Assembly: GCA_016462375.1 (NCBI GenBank)
Contig: JAEMTJ010000006.1
Coordinates: forward strand, 5,720 to 19,075
Source: Rhodoluna sp.
GTDB taxonomy: Bacteria; Actinomycetota; Actinomycetes; Actinomycetales; Microbacteriaceae
Length of the DNA stretch: 13,356 bases
Reading direction: 5' to 3'
The stretch's first letter is position 1. Every line of letters begins with the position of its first letter. The position numbers and the translations under genes were made by a program. The notes below the pieces were generated by a model. It was not told the DNA's origin and searched no databases. It was given only the letters and a program-made list of their open reading frames with translations. Positions 1-6,407 of this stretch are shown piece by piece.

Positions 1-525
1 TTTGTGCGCGGCTACGTCGATCTCTTCAGAGGCTTACCACTAATCATCGTTCTGTATTTAGTTGGTTTTGGAATTCCAGGTCTAAGACTTGAATTTCTAG
101 GAAGAATACCTGCTGAAGTATTGGGCACGGTTGCTCTTGTTCTCACATACTCTGCATATGTTGCTGAGGTTTTTAGGGCAGGTATAGAAGCTGTTCATCC
201 ATCTCAGCGCTTAGCTGCTAGATCTTTAGGTCTGTCTTATTCACAAACCATGAGGTTGGTGGTTCTTCCTCAAGCCCTTCGTAAAGTAGCGCCGCCTTTG
301 ATGAACGACTTTGTCTCTCTGCAAAAAGATGTTGGTCTGATTTCTGTCTTGGGTGCTGTTGATGCTGTTCGAGGGGCACAGATAGAGGTAGCGCACTTTG
401 CTAACTTCACCCCTTATGTTGTTGCTGGTTTGCTCTTTGTATTACTTGCCATTCCAACTGTTCGCTTAGCCGATTATGTGACTAGTCGTCTGGCTAAACG
501 TGAGCAGGCAGGAGCACTGCTTTGA
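1..525 (+). CDS. Polar amino acid ABC transporter permease (5' partial)
   Basis: This is an inner-membrane subunit of a HisM/GlnP-type amino acid importer. The reading frame is open to the left edge (first codons ttt gtg cgc), and the visible start, VRGYVDLFRGLPL, is the conserved internal YxxxFRGxPL segment of the family. The N-terminal membrane segment therefore lies outside the window. The EAA loop that contacts the ATPase is clear: AYVAEVFRAGIEAVHPSQ, then AARSLGLSYSQTMRLVVLPQA, ending in the KDVGLISVLG stretch that normally reads KdTSLvsvi. Several hydrophobic helices follow, and the last one ends in a short basic tail. The stop codon overlaps the start of the ATPase gene (TGATG), which indicates one operon with translational coupling. 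Substrate specificity cannot be read from the permease; the amino acid-oxidising neighbours suggest, without proof, an amino acid catabolised through saccharopine-type chemistry. Confidence 0.9.
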   Translation, partial: FVRGYVDLFRGLPLIIVLYLVGFGIPGLRLEFLGRIPAEVLGTVALVLTYSAYVAEVFRAGIEAVHPSQRLAARSLGLSYSQTMRLVVLPQALRKVAPPLMNDFVSLQKDVGLISVLGAVDAVRGAQIEVAHFANFTPYVVAGLLFVLLAIPTVRLADYVTSRLAKREQAGALL

Positions 526-1280
526 TGCTAGGACCCATGATTTTGAATGTTAAAGGCTTAGAGAAAAGCTTTGACGATAAGGCAGTTCTTAAAGGGATTG
601 ATCTAGAGCTTTACCGTGGACAGATTGTTGCACTGATTGGTTCATCCGGTTCCGGTAAATCAACTCTGCTTAGAACAATCAACCTATTAGAAGAAATCAG
701 TGATGGACAGATATTCCTAAATGATGAAGATATATCAGATCCAAAAGTTGACCAAGATCAGATTAGGCGTCAGATTGGCTTGGTCTTCCAGGCCTATAAC
801 CTCTTTGCACATTTATCTATAGAAGAGAACATCACCCTCGCTCTTAGGCACGTCAAAGGCATGAAAGCCGCTGAGGCTAAAGCCAAGGCGCTTGCACTCC
901 TTGATCGAATTGGTCTAGCCGATAAGGCTGATTCTTATCCAGATAAGTTATCCGGCGGTCAGCAGCAGCGCACAGCAATCATGCGCGCTGTTGCACTAGA
1001 GCCAACCTTGCTACTGCTAGATGAAGTAACAAGCGCTTTAGACCCTGAGTTGGTTGGTGAGGTTCTTGAACTGATTAGAGACCTAAAGGCAGGTGGAACC
1101 TCCATTTTGATGGCTACCCATGAGCTGTCATTTGCCAGGGATGTGGCGGATTGGGTGGTCTTCCTAGATGGCGGGGTAATCATTGAAGAAGGGCCAGCTA
1201 AAGAGTTTTTCAGCAATCCACAACAGCCACGAACCATTGAGTTTCTGCAACGACTTCGTCGTAGAGCAGGCGATCAATAG
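525..1280 (+). CDS. Polar amino acid ABC transporter ATP-binding protein
   Basis: This is the cytoplasmic ATPase of the importer whose permease lies just upstream (GlnQ/HisP/EhuA class). Numbering from ATG 525, Walker A is GSSGSGKST (39-47), the Q-loop glutamine is Q89, the signature LSGGQ is 142-146, Walker B ends in D166-E167, and the switch histidine is H199. All catalytic elements are intact, and about 251 residues is normal for the family. Walker B is followed by VTSALDPELVGEVL; the V in place of the usual P is common in the ectoine/actinobacterial branch of these ATPases. ATG 525 overlaps the permease stop and has a GGAG at 511-514. TTG 522 and ATG 537 are in-frame alternatives, and ATG 537 (MILNVKGLEKSF) resembles many family N-termini but has poorer ribosome-site spacing. 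No substrate-binding protein gene is visible; it may lie to the left. Confidence 0.93.
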   Translation: MLGPMILNVKGLEKSFDDKAVLKGIDLELYRGQIVALIGSSGSGKSTLLRTINLLEEISDGQIFLNDEDISDPKVDQDQIRRQIGLVFQAYNLFAHLSIEENITLALRHVKGMKAAEAKAKALALLDRIGLADKADSYPDKLSGGQQQRTAIMRAVALEPTLLLLDEVTSALDPELVGEVLELIRDLKAGGTSILMATHELSFARDVADWVVFLDGGVIIEEGPAKEFFSNPQQPRTIEFLQRLRRRAGDQ

Positions 1281-1298
1281 AGGTTAGGTAGGCTGATT

Positions 1299-1320
1299 AG
1301 GTAACCAAAGCTGGTTGCTT
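1299..1320 (+). terminator. Possible weak hairpin after the ABC transporter
   Basis: GTAACCA at 1301-1307 pairs with TGGTTGC at 1312-1318 across the loop AAGC, with one G-T wobble. Two more weak pairs extend the stem to 1299/1320. The bases after it (TTTAGCTAATT) are T-rich but not a true T-run. It may attenuate transcription between the transporter and the dehydrogenase, or mean nothing. This 65-base gap also contains TAGGTT (1329-1334), a possible -10 box 11 bases before the next ATG. Confidence 0.25.
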
Positions 1321-1345
1321 TAGCTAATTAGGTTGTGAATTCTAA

Positions 1346-2632
1346 ATGCGCATTTTGCTTGTTGGTGCCGGTGGTGTTGGTGATGCAGTAGCGAAAGTAG
1401 CTGCTAGCAGAAGTTTTTATGAAGTTGTTGTAGTCAGTGACTATGACCAATCCAGAGCAGATAAGAGCATCGCTTGGATTCAAGCAAAATATGGTGATGC
1501 AGTCGCCACCAAATTCATATCAGCAAAGATTGATGCTTCCAGTGCAGCGGCAGTGGCTGCATTAATCACAGAACACAGGATTGATTATGTAGTCAACGCT
1601 GTTGAACCTAAGTTCGTACCAACTATTTTCTCTGGTTGCTACACAGCTGGAGCAAACTATTTGGATATGGCGATGAGCCTCAGTGAAATTCACGAGACTG
1701 ATCCTTTTCACAAAACTGGCATCAAACTAGGGGACGCTCAATACGCACTTAACGAACAGTGGCAGCGTGCAGGAAAACTAGCTCTAGTTGGTATCGGTGT
1801 TGAACCTGGACTATCTAACGTCTTCGCTCGCTATGCAGCTGATTATCTCTTCAGTGAAATTGATGAAGTCTCAATCAAGGACGGTGGAAACCTAGTTGTC
1901 ACCAATGAAGCTGGTGAAGAAATCTTTGCACCATCATTCTCAATTTGGACAACCATTGAAGAATGTCTAAACCCACCAACTCTGTTTGAAAAGAAGAAGG
2001 GTTGGTTCACAACAGCTCCATTTAGCGAACCAGAAATCTTTGAATTCCCTGAAGGTATCGGTGCTGTCGAATGTGTGAACATCGAGCACGAAGAAATCAC
2101 GATGTTGCCTAGAACCATGGAGGTTGGCAGAGTGAGTTTTAAATACGGTCTGGGTTCAGATTTCATTGGAGTGCTAAAGACCCTGCACAGACTAGGTCTA
2201 GACGCCACTAAACCGGTTCGAGTTCGCTCTGCTCAAGGACCGGTTGAGGTTGCTCCTCGTGACGTAGTTGTCTCAGTGCTGCCAGACCCAGCCCACATTG
2301 GCCCTCGCATGACTGGTAAAACCTGTGCTGGTGTATTGGTAACAGGCAAGAGTAAAGATGGCACAGCTCGGGCCACATACATCTACCACGTAGCTGATAA
2401 CGCTGAGACTATGGCTGATATAGAGGCCCAGGCAGTCGTTGCTCAAACTGCATTCAACCCTGTGATTGCTCTAGAGCTGATTGCTACCGGCATCTGGGAA
2501 GGTGTTGGCGTTATGGGCCCCGAGGAATTCGACGCTAAGCCATTCCTAGATCTCCTAAGTTCATCAACTGGTTATAAGCAGAAGTGGGTCGCTCAGGAAC
2601 GTCTTCCAGCTAGCCCACTGAGGAACCCATAA
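1346..2632 (+). CDS. Saccharopine dehydrogenase-like / lysine dehydrogenase-like oxidoreductase
   Basis: This is a 428-residue NAD(P)-dependent oxidoreductase of the saccharopine dehydrogenase superfamily. The Rossmann fingerprint GAGGVG lies at residues 7-12. It is followed by an SDYD segment at the end of the second strand, a VVNAVEP segment where the family contacts cofactor or substrate, and YLDMA. The second domain carries the conserved GVEPGLSNVFARYA stretch, and the C-terminal part (PRDVVVSVLPDP, then VLVTGKSKDG) resembles the end of bacterial lysine 6-dehydrogenase and saccharopine reductase. Likely chemistry is reversible oxidation at the amino group of lysine or a lysine adduct; which substrate is used is not decidable here. 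It sits between an amino acid importer and a ChoD-like oxidase, all in one direction, so a catabolic role is plausible. Carboxynorspermidine synthase is a related alternative. No good ribosome site precedes the ATG, which starts the Rossmann strand as expected. Confidence 0.75.
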   Translation: MRILLVGAGGVGDAVAKVAASRSFYEVVVVSDYDQSRADKSIAWIQAKYGDAVATKFISAKIDASSAAAVAALITEHRIDYVVNAVEPKFVPTIFSGCYTAGANYLDMAMSLSEIHETDPFHKTGIKLGDAQYALNEQWQRAGKLALVGIGVEPGLSNVFARYAADYLFSEIDEVSIKDGGNLVVTNEAGEEIFAPSFSIWTTIEECLNPPTLFEKKKGWFTTAPFSEPEIFEFPEGIGAVECVNIEHEEITMLPRTMEVGRVSFKYGLGSDFIGVLKTLHRLGLDATKPVRVRSAQGPVEVAPRDVVVSVLPDPAHIGPRMTGKTCAGVLVTGKSKDGTARATYIYHVADNAETMADIEAQAVVAQTAFNPVIALELIATGIWEGVGVMGPEEFDAKPFLDLLSSSTGYKQKWVAQERLPASPLRNP

Positions 2633-2637
2633 GTTTT

Positions 2638-4326
2638 ATGAGTGCTAAAGACTACGACATAATCATCATCGGCTCAGGCTTTGGTGGTTCTATTGCGGCT
2701 TTGAGGTTGACTGAAAAGGGATACAAAGTCTTAGTAATAGAAGCTGGTGCAAGGTTCCAAGATAAAGACTTTGCTAAAACCTCTTGGAATCTGAAGAGAT
2801 TTCTTTTCTTTCCTCGATTAGGGCTAAAGGGTATTCAGCGAATAGATCTGTTACGGAACGTCATGGTGATGTCAGGTGCAGGTGTTGGTGGCGGGTCACT
2901 GGTTTATGCAAACACTCTTTACCGGCCACCGACAACTTTCTTCAAGACTGGTTCTTGGGCTTCGATGTGTGATTGGCAGAAAGAGCTCGCTCCATACTAT
3001 GACCAAGCAGAACGCATGCTTGGAGTCGAAACAAACACTTTCATGAGTCCGGCAGATGTTGAACTGAAGAAAGCTGCCGAAAAACTTGGCTACGGTAACT
3101 CATTCCAGATGGCTCCTCTTGGTATTCACTATGGTGAGCCTGGCAAAGAGATTGCTGATCCATATTTTGGTGGCACGGGGCCTTCAAGAACAGGCTGTAT
3201 TAACTGTGGTGAGTGTATGACGGGTTGTCGCCATGGAGCTAAAAACACTTTGGTGAAGAACTATCTATATCTTGCAGAATCTGCAGGAGCGGAAGTTATT
3301 GCCAACACCACTGTTACTGACATTGTTCAAACTGATATAGGTTATGAAATACATACCAGAGCAAGTGGGTCAACTGGTTGGATCAAACCGCGAAAGATCA
3401 CTGCTGATCAGGTAGTAGTTTCGGCGGGTGCTTTAGGCACAGCGAAGTTGTTGCATAGCACGCGCAGTCGAGGCAACCTCCCTGGCATAAGCTCAAGACT
3501 TGGTCATCTGAGTAGAACTAACAGTGAATCACTTTTAGGTGTTGTTGCTAAGAAGAAGGACATCGACTTCTCTAAAGGTGCTGCAATTACCTCCAGTGTT
3601 TTTCCTTCAGAACACACTCACGTTGAGCCAGTTCGATATGGTCGTGGGTCTGGGTTTATGGGAGTCATGGAAAGCATTTTGGCGTCTGGGCCTAAGGGTC
3701 AGAAGCCAACGTTCATTAGATTGCTGGGGGCAACCTTCAAGCACATCACCAGGTTGCCGAGTATGTATAACTTGAGGAGTTGGCCTGAACGGACCCTGAT
3801 TCTTTTGGTGATGCAGTCTAGAGATAACTCACTGGTTACCTTTGCAAAGAACTCTTTGTTCGGTAAAAAGATTTCATCCAAGCAAGGTCACGGTGAAGAG
3901 AATCCAGCTTGGGTTCCTGAAGGGCATGAGCTAGCACGTGTCTTAGCTAAACAGTTTGACGGTACTCCTGGAGCAGTAGTGACCGAACCATTTGGGATTC
4001 CAATGACAGCTCACTTCTTAGGTGGAGCGGTCATCGCGCCTAATGCGAGTGAAGGTGTTCTAGATGGTTACCTTCGAGCTTATGGTCAACCAGGACTACA
4101 CATTTTTGATGGTGCTGCCTTATCTGCTAACCCTGGAGTTAATCCATCGTTGAGTATTGCTGCTCAAGCTGAATGGGCTTGCGCTCACTGGCCTAATAAA
4201 GGTGAGCGGGATGCAAGGCCTGAGTTGGGCTCGGCATTCAAGATCGTTCCACCGGTTGGGCCAGTGAAACCGGTTGTTCCTTTAGGTGCTTCTGGTGAAC
4301 TGAGACTTGATGTGAGAATCAAGTAA
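2638..4326 (+). CDS. ChoD-like GMC-family FAD oxidoreductase (cholesterol oxidase homologue)
   Basis: This 562-residue flavoprotein resembles mycobacterial ChoD along its whole length. The FAD dinucleotide motif GSGFGG (12-17) is followed by RLTEKGYKVLVIEAG. GAGVGGGSLVYANTLY is the conserved flavin-contact segment. The C-terminal GMC domain carries H459 (TAHFLGG) and N502 (GVNPSLSIAAQ), corresponding to the catalytic His-Asn pair of cholesterol oxidases. C187, C190, C193 and C197 form a C-x2-C-x2-C-x3-C cluster (CINCGECMTGC) shared with ChoD and resembling a ferredoxin iron-sulphur site. ChoD proteins were named cholesterol oxidases, but their physiological substrate is uncertain, and a streamlined aquatic bacterium need not use sterols. 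No signal peptide is visible, so it is probably cytoplasmic. The gene starts 5 bases after the dehydrogenase stop, with GAGGAA at 2620-2625 as a distant ribosome site, so co-transcription is likely. Confidence 0.85.
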   Translation: MSAKDYDIIIIGSGFGGSIAALRLTEKGYKVLVIEAGARFQDKDFAKTSWNLKRFLFFPRLGLKGIQRIDLLRNVMVMSGAGVGGGSLVYANTLYRPPTTFFKTGSWASMCDWQKELAPYYDQAERMLGVETNTFMSPADVELKKAAEKLGYGNSFQMAPLGIHYGEPGKEIADPYFGGTGPSRTGCINCGECMTGCRHGAKNTLVKNYLYLAESAGAEVIANTTVTDIVQTDIGYEIHTRASGSTGWIKPRKITADQVVVSAGALGTAKLLHSTRSRGNLPGISSRLGHLSRTNSESLLGVVAKKKDIDFSKGAAITSSVFPSEHTHVEPVRYGRGSGFMGVMESILASGPKGQKPTFIRLLGATFKHITRLPSMYNLRSWPERTLILLVMQSRDNSLVTFAKNSLFGKKISSKQGHGEENPAWVPEGHELARVLAKQFDGTPGAVVTEPFGIPMTAHFLGGAVIAPNASEGVLDGYLRAYGQPGLHIFDGAALSANPGVNPSLSIAAQAEWACAHWPNKGERDARPELGSAFKIVPPVGPVKPVVPLGASGELRLDVRIK

Positions 4327-4327
4327 T

Positions 4328-5254
4328 TCACAGTGCCATTTTCTTTTTAGATCTAAGTAAGCCTTGAGCAATAGCTGCACCTAGCAGAATGATTATTCCA
4401 CCTACTGGTTCATACCATTGCAGTTGCTCACCTAAGAACATAACTCCTAGGGTGACAGCAATTAAAGGTGTAATCAGTGTTACTGATGAAGAGATAGCGG
4501 AACCGACTTGCTTGAGCAGGGGGTAGTAAAGGGCGTATGCGATACCGGTTCCCATTATTCCGAGAATCAGTAGCGCTCCAGTTGATTGGAAGTTAAGTGG
4601 TGCTTGCAGTAGTGGTTGAGTGAAGTAAAACGGGGCAAGCAATATCGTGGCTCCAGCTATTTGACCGAAGGCTGCCACTTCAAGTGGGTGACCTAGGGGG
4701 CTGATAAATTTTCTAATGAAAGGTCCACCAAAGCCATAGCAGGAAGCGGCAAACACAACAGCAACAACTGCAAGCCAAGAGTCTGTTTCAATACCTTGCC
4801 AAGCACCAATCAGGGTTAGGACACCAAGCACACCAATGCCTAAACCAATGATTTGATTCCTAGTCACTTTTTCACTTCTAAATACTGTGAGTAGTGCAAT
4901 CACTGTCGCTACCGGTGTTAGTGCATTAGCCATACCGGCAAATGCTGAGGATACATGGTGTTCGCCGTAGGCAAATAAAGTAAATGGTAATGCGGTGTTA
5001 AATGCGCCAACGATGAAGCTATAGAGGAAGAGCTTGCCGTCTCTACGGATCTGTATTTTGCGCCAGAGAATAATCATTAGGAGCGTGATTGCTCCCAGCA
5101 GGCATCGCCAGAAGGCTAAGCCAATAGGAGAGAAGGATTGGTTGACGAATTCAATGAAGAAAAAAGAGGATCCCCAGATTAGTCCTGCCCCAAAGTAGTT
5201 GAATAACCAGCTTCTAGATTTGCCGGGTCTGCCGACTTCGTTGGTTTGAGGCAC
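4328..5254 (-). CDS. EamA/DMT-family transporter
   Basis: This is a 308-residue drug/metabolite transporter superfamily protein made of two EamA repeats, about residues 17-140 and 163-302, with ten predicted membrane helices. Typical signs are GLIWGSSFFFIEF at the first helix, FWRCLLGA in the second, the small-residue-rich fourth helix, and the repeat-2 ending GVMFLGEQLQWYEPVGGIIILLG. Such carriers usually export amino acids, nucleotides or other metabolites, but the substrate here cannot be inferred. GTG 5254 is chosen because a TAGGCT box lies exactly six bases upstream, consistent with a leaderless transcript, and no ribosome site is present. It ends one base from the convergent oxidoreductase gene and diverges from nhaA through a shared 42-base promoter region. 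The C-terminus is basic (RSKKK). Confidence 0.88.
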   Translation of the reverse strand: MPQTNEVGRPGKSRSWLFNYFGAGLIWGSSFFFIEFVNQSFSPIGLAFWRCLLGAITLLMIILWRKIQIRRDGKLFLYSFIVGAFNTALPFTLFAYGEHHVSSAFAGMANALTPVATVIALLTVFRSEKVTRNQIIGLGIGVLGVLTLIGAWQGIETDSWLAVVAVVFAASCYGFGGPFIRKFISPLGHPLEVAAFGQIAGATILLAPFYFTQPLLQAPLNFQSTGALLILGIMGTGIAYALYYPLLKQVGSAISSSVTLITPLIAVTLGVMFLGEQLQWYEPVGGIIILLGAAIAQGLLRSKKKMAL

Positions 5255-5260
5255 TAGCCC

Positions 5261-5266
5261 AGCCTA
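5261..5266 (-). promoter_or_regulatory. Leaderless -10 box for the EamA gene
   Basis: On the minus strand the sequence reads TAGGCT, then GGGCTA, then the GTG start. A TANNNT hexamer ending six bases before the start codon puts the transcription start at or next to the start codon. The same hexamer and spacing occur on the other strand before nhaA. No recognisable -35 box is present; its expected position falls on the opposing -10 box. Confidence 0.6.
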
Positions 5267-5284
5267 ACTAACCCGCTCTGAGAT

Positions 5285-5290
5285 TAGGCT
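5285..5290 (+). promoter_or_regulatory. Leaderless -10 box for nhaA
   Basis: The plus strand reads TAGGCT, then TAGGGG, then the GTG start at 5297. Its mirror copy lies at 5261-5266. Together, with one more base each, they form a seven-base inverted repeat AGCCTAA / TTAGGCT with a 16-base centre (5261-5290). Confidence 0.6.
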
Positions 5291-5296
5291 TAGGGG

Positions 5297-6244
5297 GTGT
5301 TAGTTAGGTTTATTAGAGTAGAGCGCAATGCAGCACTATTGCTGGTGGTTGCGGGGCTTTTAGGGCTCTTGGTGGCTAACCTCATCGGGGCAAGTATTGT
5401 CTCCCATCAGGTGTCTGAGATTAGCCACTACACGCTGTGCTTGTTCTTTTTCCTAGTTGGTCTTGAACTTAAGCGTGAGCTTACCGGTGGAGTTTTTAAG
5501 AATAAAAAGAGTCTGCTTGTTCCGCTTTTAGCTGCGGTCTTTGGTGCACTAATACCGGCCATTATCTACTTCGCTATCACTTCTAATAACCCAGCTGCTC
5601 AAAGTGGTTGGGCTATACCGATGGCCACCGATATCACCTTCGCGCTTGCCGTCTTTAGTTTCTTTGCAAGGAAGTTTTCAAAAGGGGCCCGAGGCTTCCT
5701 TTTAGCCTTTGCCATCATCGATGACATGCTGGCCATCATTGTTATTGCACTATTCCTGGGGGCACCTGTCCTCACCGGTGCATTGGTAACTGGCTCAGCA
5801 CTATTGGGATTACTAATCCCAACTAAGAAAATTCCAAAGCTTGAAAATCTCATTCATCCATTTGTTTCATACCTAGTGCTGCCGATTTTTGCCTTCACCG
5901 CGCTGTCACTACCGATCAACATCTCAATCACTTCAGTGCTAGCCAGTGTTGTTGGAATCGGAATCATGCTTAGGGTAATCGGCAAAGTTGTCGGGATTAG
6001 TCTTGGCGCTTGGCTCGGTTTACGCTTATCGGGAACACAATCTGATCTGAAGTTGAGGGATTATGTTCAGATTTCTATACTCGGCGGTATCGGCTTCACT
6101 GTCTCACTCTTAGTAACTGACCTGGTCTTTAATAAGGGTTCGGTTGAACACTCTCAGGCTGTTGTGGCAAGCCTGCTGGCTGCACTAATCGCTGCGGCGA
6201 TAGCATCGGTTATATACAGTTTTAGGGGTAAGCCGCTTAGCTAG
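5297..6244 (+). CDS. nhaA: Na+/H+ antiporter NhaA, unusually short
   Basis: This is an inner-membrane sodium/proton antiporter for pH and sodium homeostasis. Family hallmarks are LFFFLVGLELKREL (49-62), TD at 111-112 in the unwound helix IV, the ion-binding pair D142-D143 in AIIDDMLAI, K230 in the helix X segment IGKVVGISL, and GIGFTVSLL near the C-terminus. At 315 residues it is much shorter than E. coli NhaA (388). Comparison by eye with the E. coli protein shows about 48 residues missing between the DD pair and the HPFVSYLVLPIFAF segment, where helices VI and VII should be, and about 17-21 residues missing near the N-terminus, where the dimerisation beta-hairpin lies. The frame is intact and the key residues are present, so it looks like a compact variant, not a decayed gene. 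GTG 5297 is supported by the leaderless promoter; an upstream start is excluded by the short divergent spacer. Confidence 0.9.
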   Translation: MLVRFIRVERNAALLLVVAGLLGLLVANLIGASIVSHQVSEISHYTLCLFFFLVGLELKRELTGGVFKNKKSLLVPLLAAVFGALIPAIIYFAITSNNPAAQSGWAIPMATDITFALAVFSFFARKFSKGARGFLLAFAIIDDMLAIIVIALFLGAPVLTGALVTGSALLGLLIPTKKIPKLENLIHPFVSYLVLPIFAFTALSLPINISITSVLASVVGIGIMLRVIGKVVGISLGAWLGLRLSGTQSDLKLRDYVQISILGGIGFTVSLLVTDLVFNKGSVEHSQAVVASLLAALIAAAIASVIYSFRGKPLS

Positions 6245-6281
6245 TTTTAGTACTCGCTGAAACTATTTATTTCTGGGAGCG

Positions 6282-6297
6282 GTTCGGTTCACCGAAC
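6282..6297. repeat. Six-base inverted repeat, possible operator
   Basis: GTTCGG (6282-6287) and CCGAAC (6292-6297) flank TTCA. There is no T-run on either side, so this is a poor terminator for nhaA. It lies just upstream of, and overlaps, the expected -35 position for the TATCCT box at 6315-6320, which fits an operator for the sugar dehydrogenase transcript. Confidence 0.35.
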
Positions 6298-6314
6298 AGA
6301 GGTCAGCTAGTAAG

Positions 6315-6320
6315 TATCCT
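6315..6320 (+). promoter_or_regulatory. Candidate -10 box upstream of the sugar dehydrogenase
   Basis: TATCCT fits the actinobacterial TANNNT pattern and would start transcription near 6326-6328, leaving a leader of about 70 bases before TTG 6397. There is no convincing -35 box; position 6292-6297 is the right arm of an inverted repeat. Confidence 0.35.
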
Positions 6321-6350
6321 AAACATGCGAGGTACCAAGATTAAGTGAGC

Positions 6351-6407
6351 ATGATGATTCCTTGGTTCGCAAAAGGCGGCCCAAAGGAAGAGGCACTTGA
6401 AGGCTAA
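6351..6407 (+). CDS. Possible short leader ORF before the sugar dehydrogenase
   Basis: An 18-codon frame, MMIPWFAKGGPKEEALEG, opens at ATG ATG 6351 (or at GTG 6345 for 20 codons) and stops at 6405-6407, overlapping the dehydrogenase TTG start by 11 bases. A still shorter ORF (MRGTKIK, 6325-6348) ends in TGA overlapping GTG 6345. Their ordered overlaps are what translational coupling would look like. The ORF is short enough to be chance, and I recognise no family. It might be a coupling or regulatory peptide, or simply leader RNA. Confidence 0.25.
   Translation: MMIPWFAKGGPKEEALEG

Noticed and set aside
1026..1028. Valine in place of proline after Walker B (DEVTSALD) as a defect of the ATPase
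   Set aside because: This variant is common in functional actinobacterial and ectoine-type amino acid transporter ATPases, and all catalytic residues are present.
1299..1320. Strong intrinsic terminator between the ABC transporter and the dehydrogenase
   Set aside because: The stem is short with wobble pairs and no real T-run follows; kept only as a weak hairpin.
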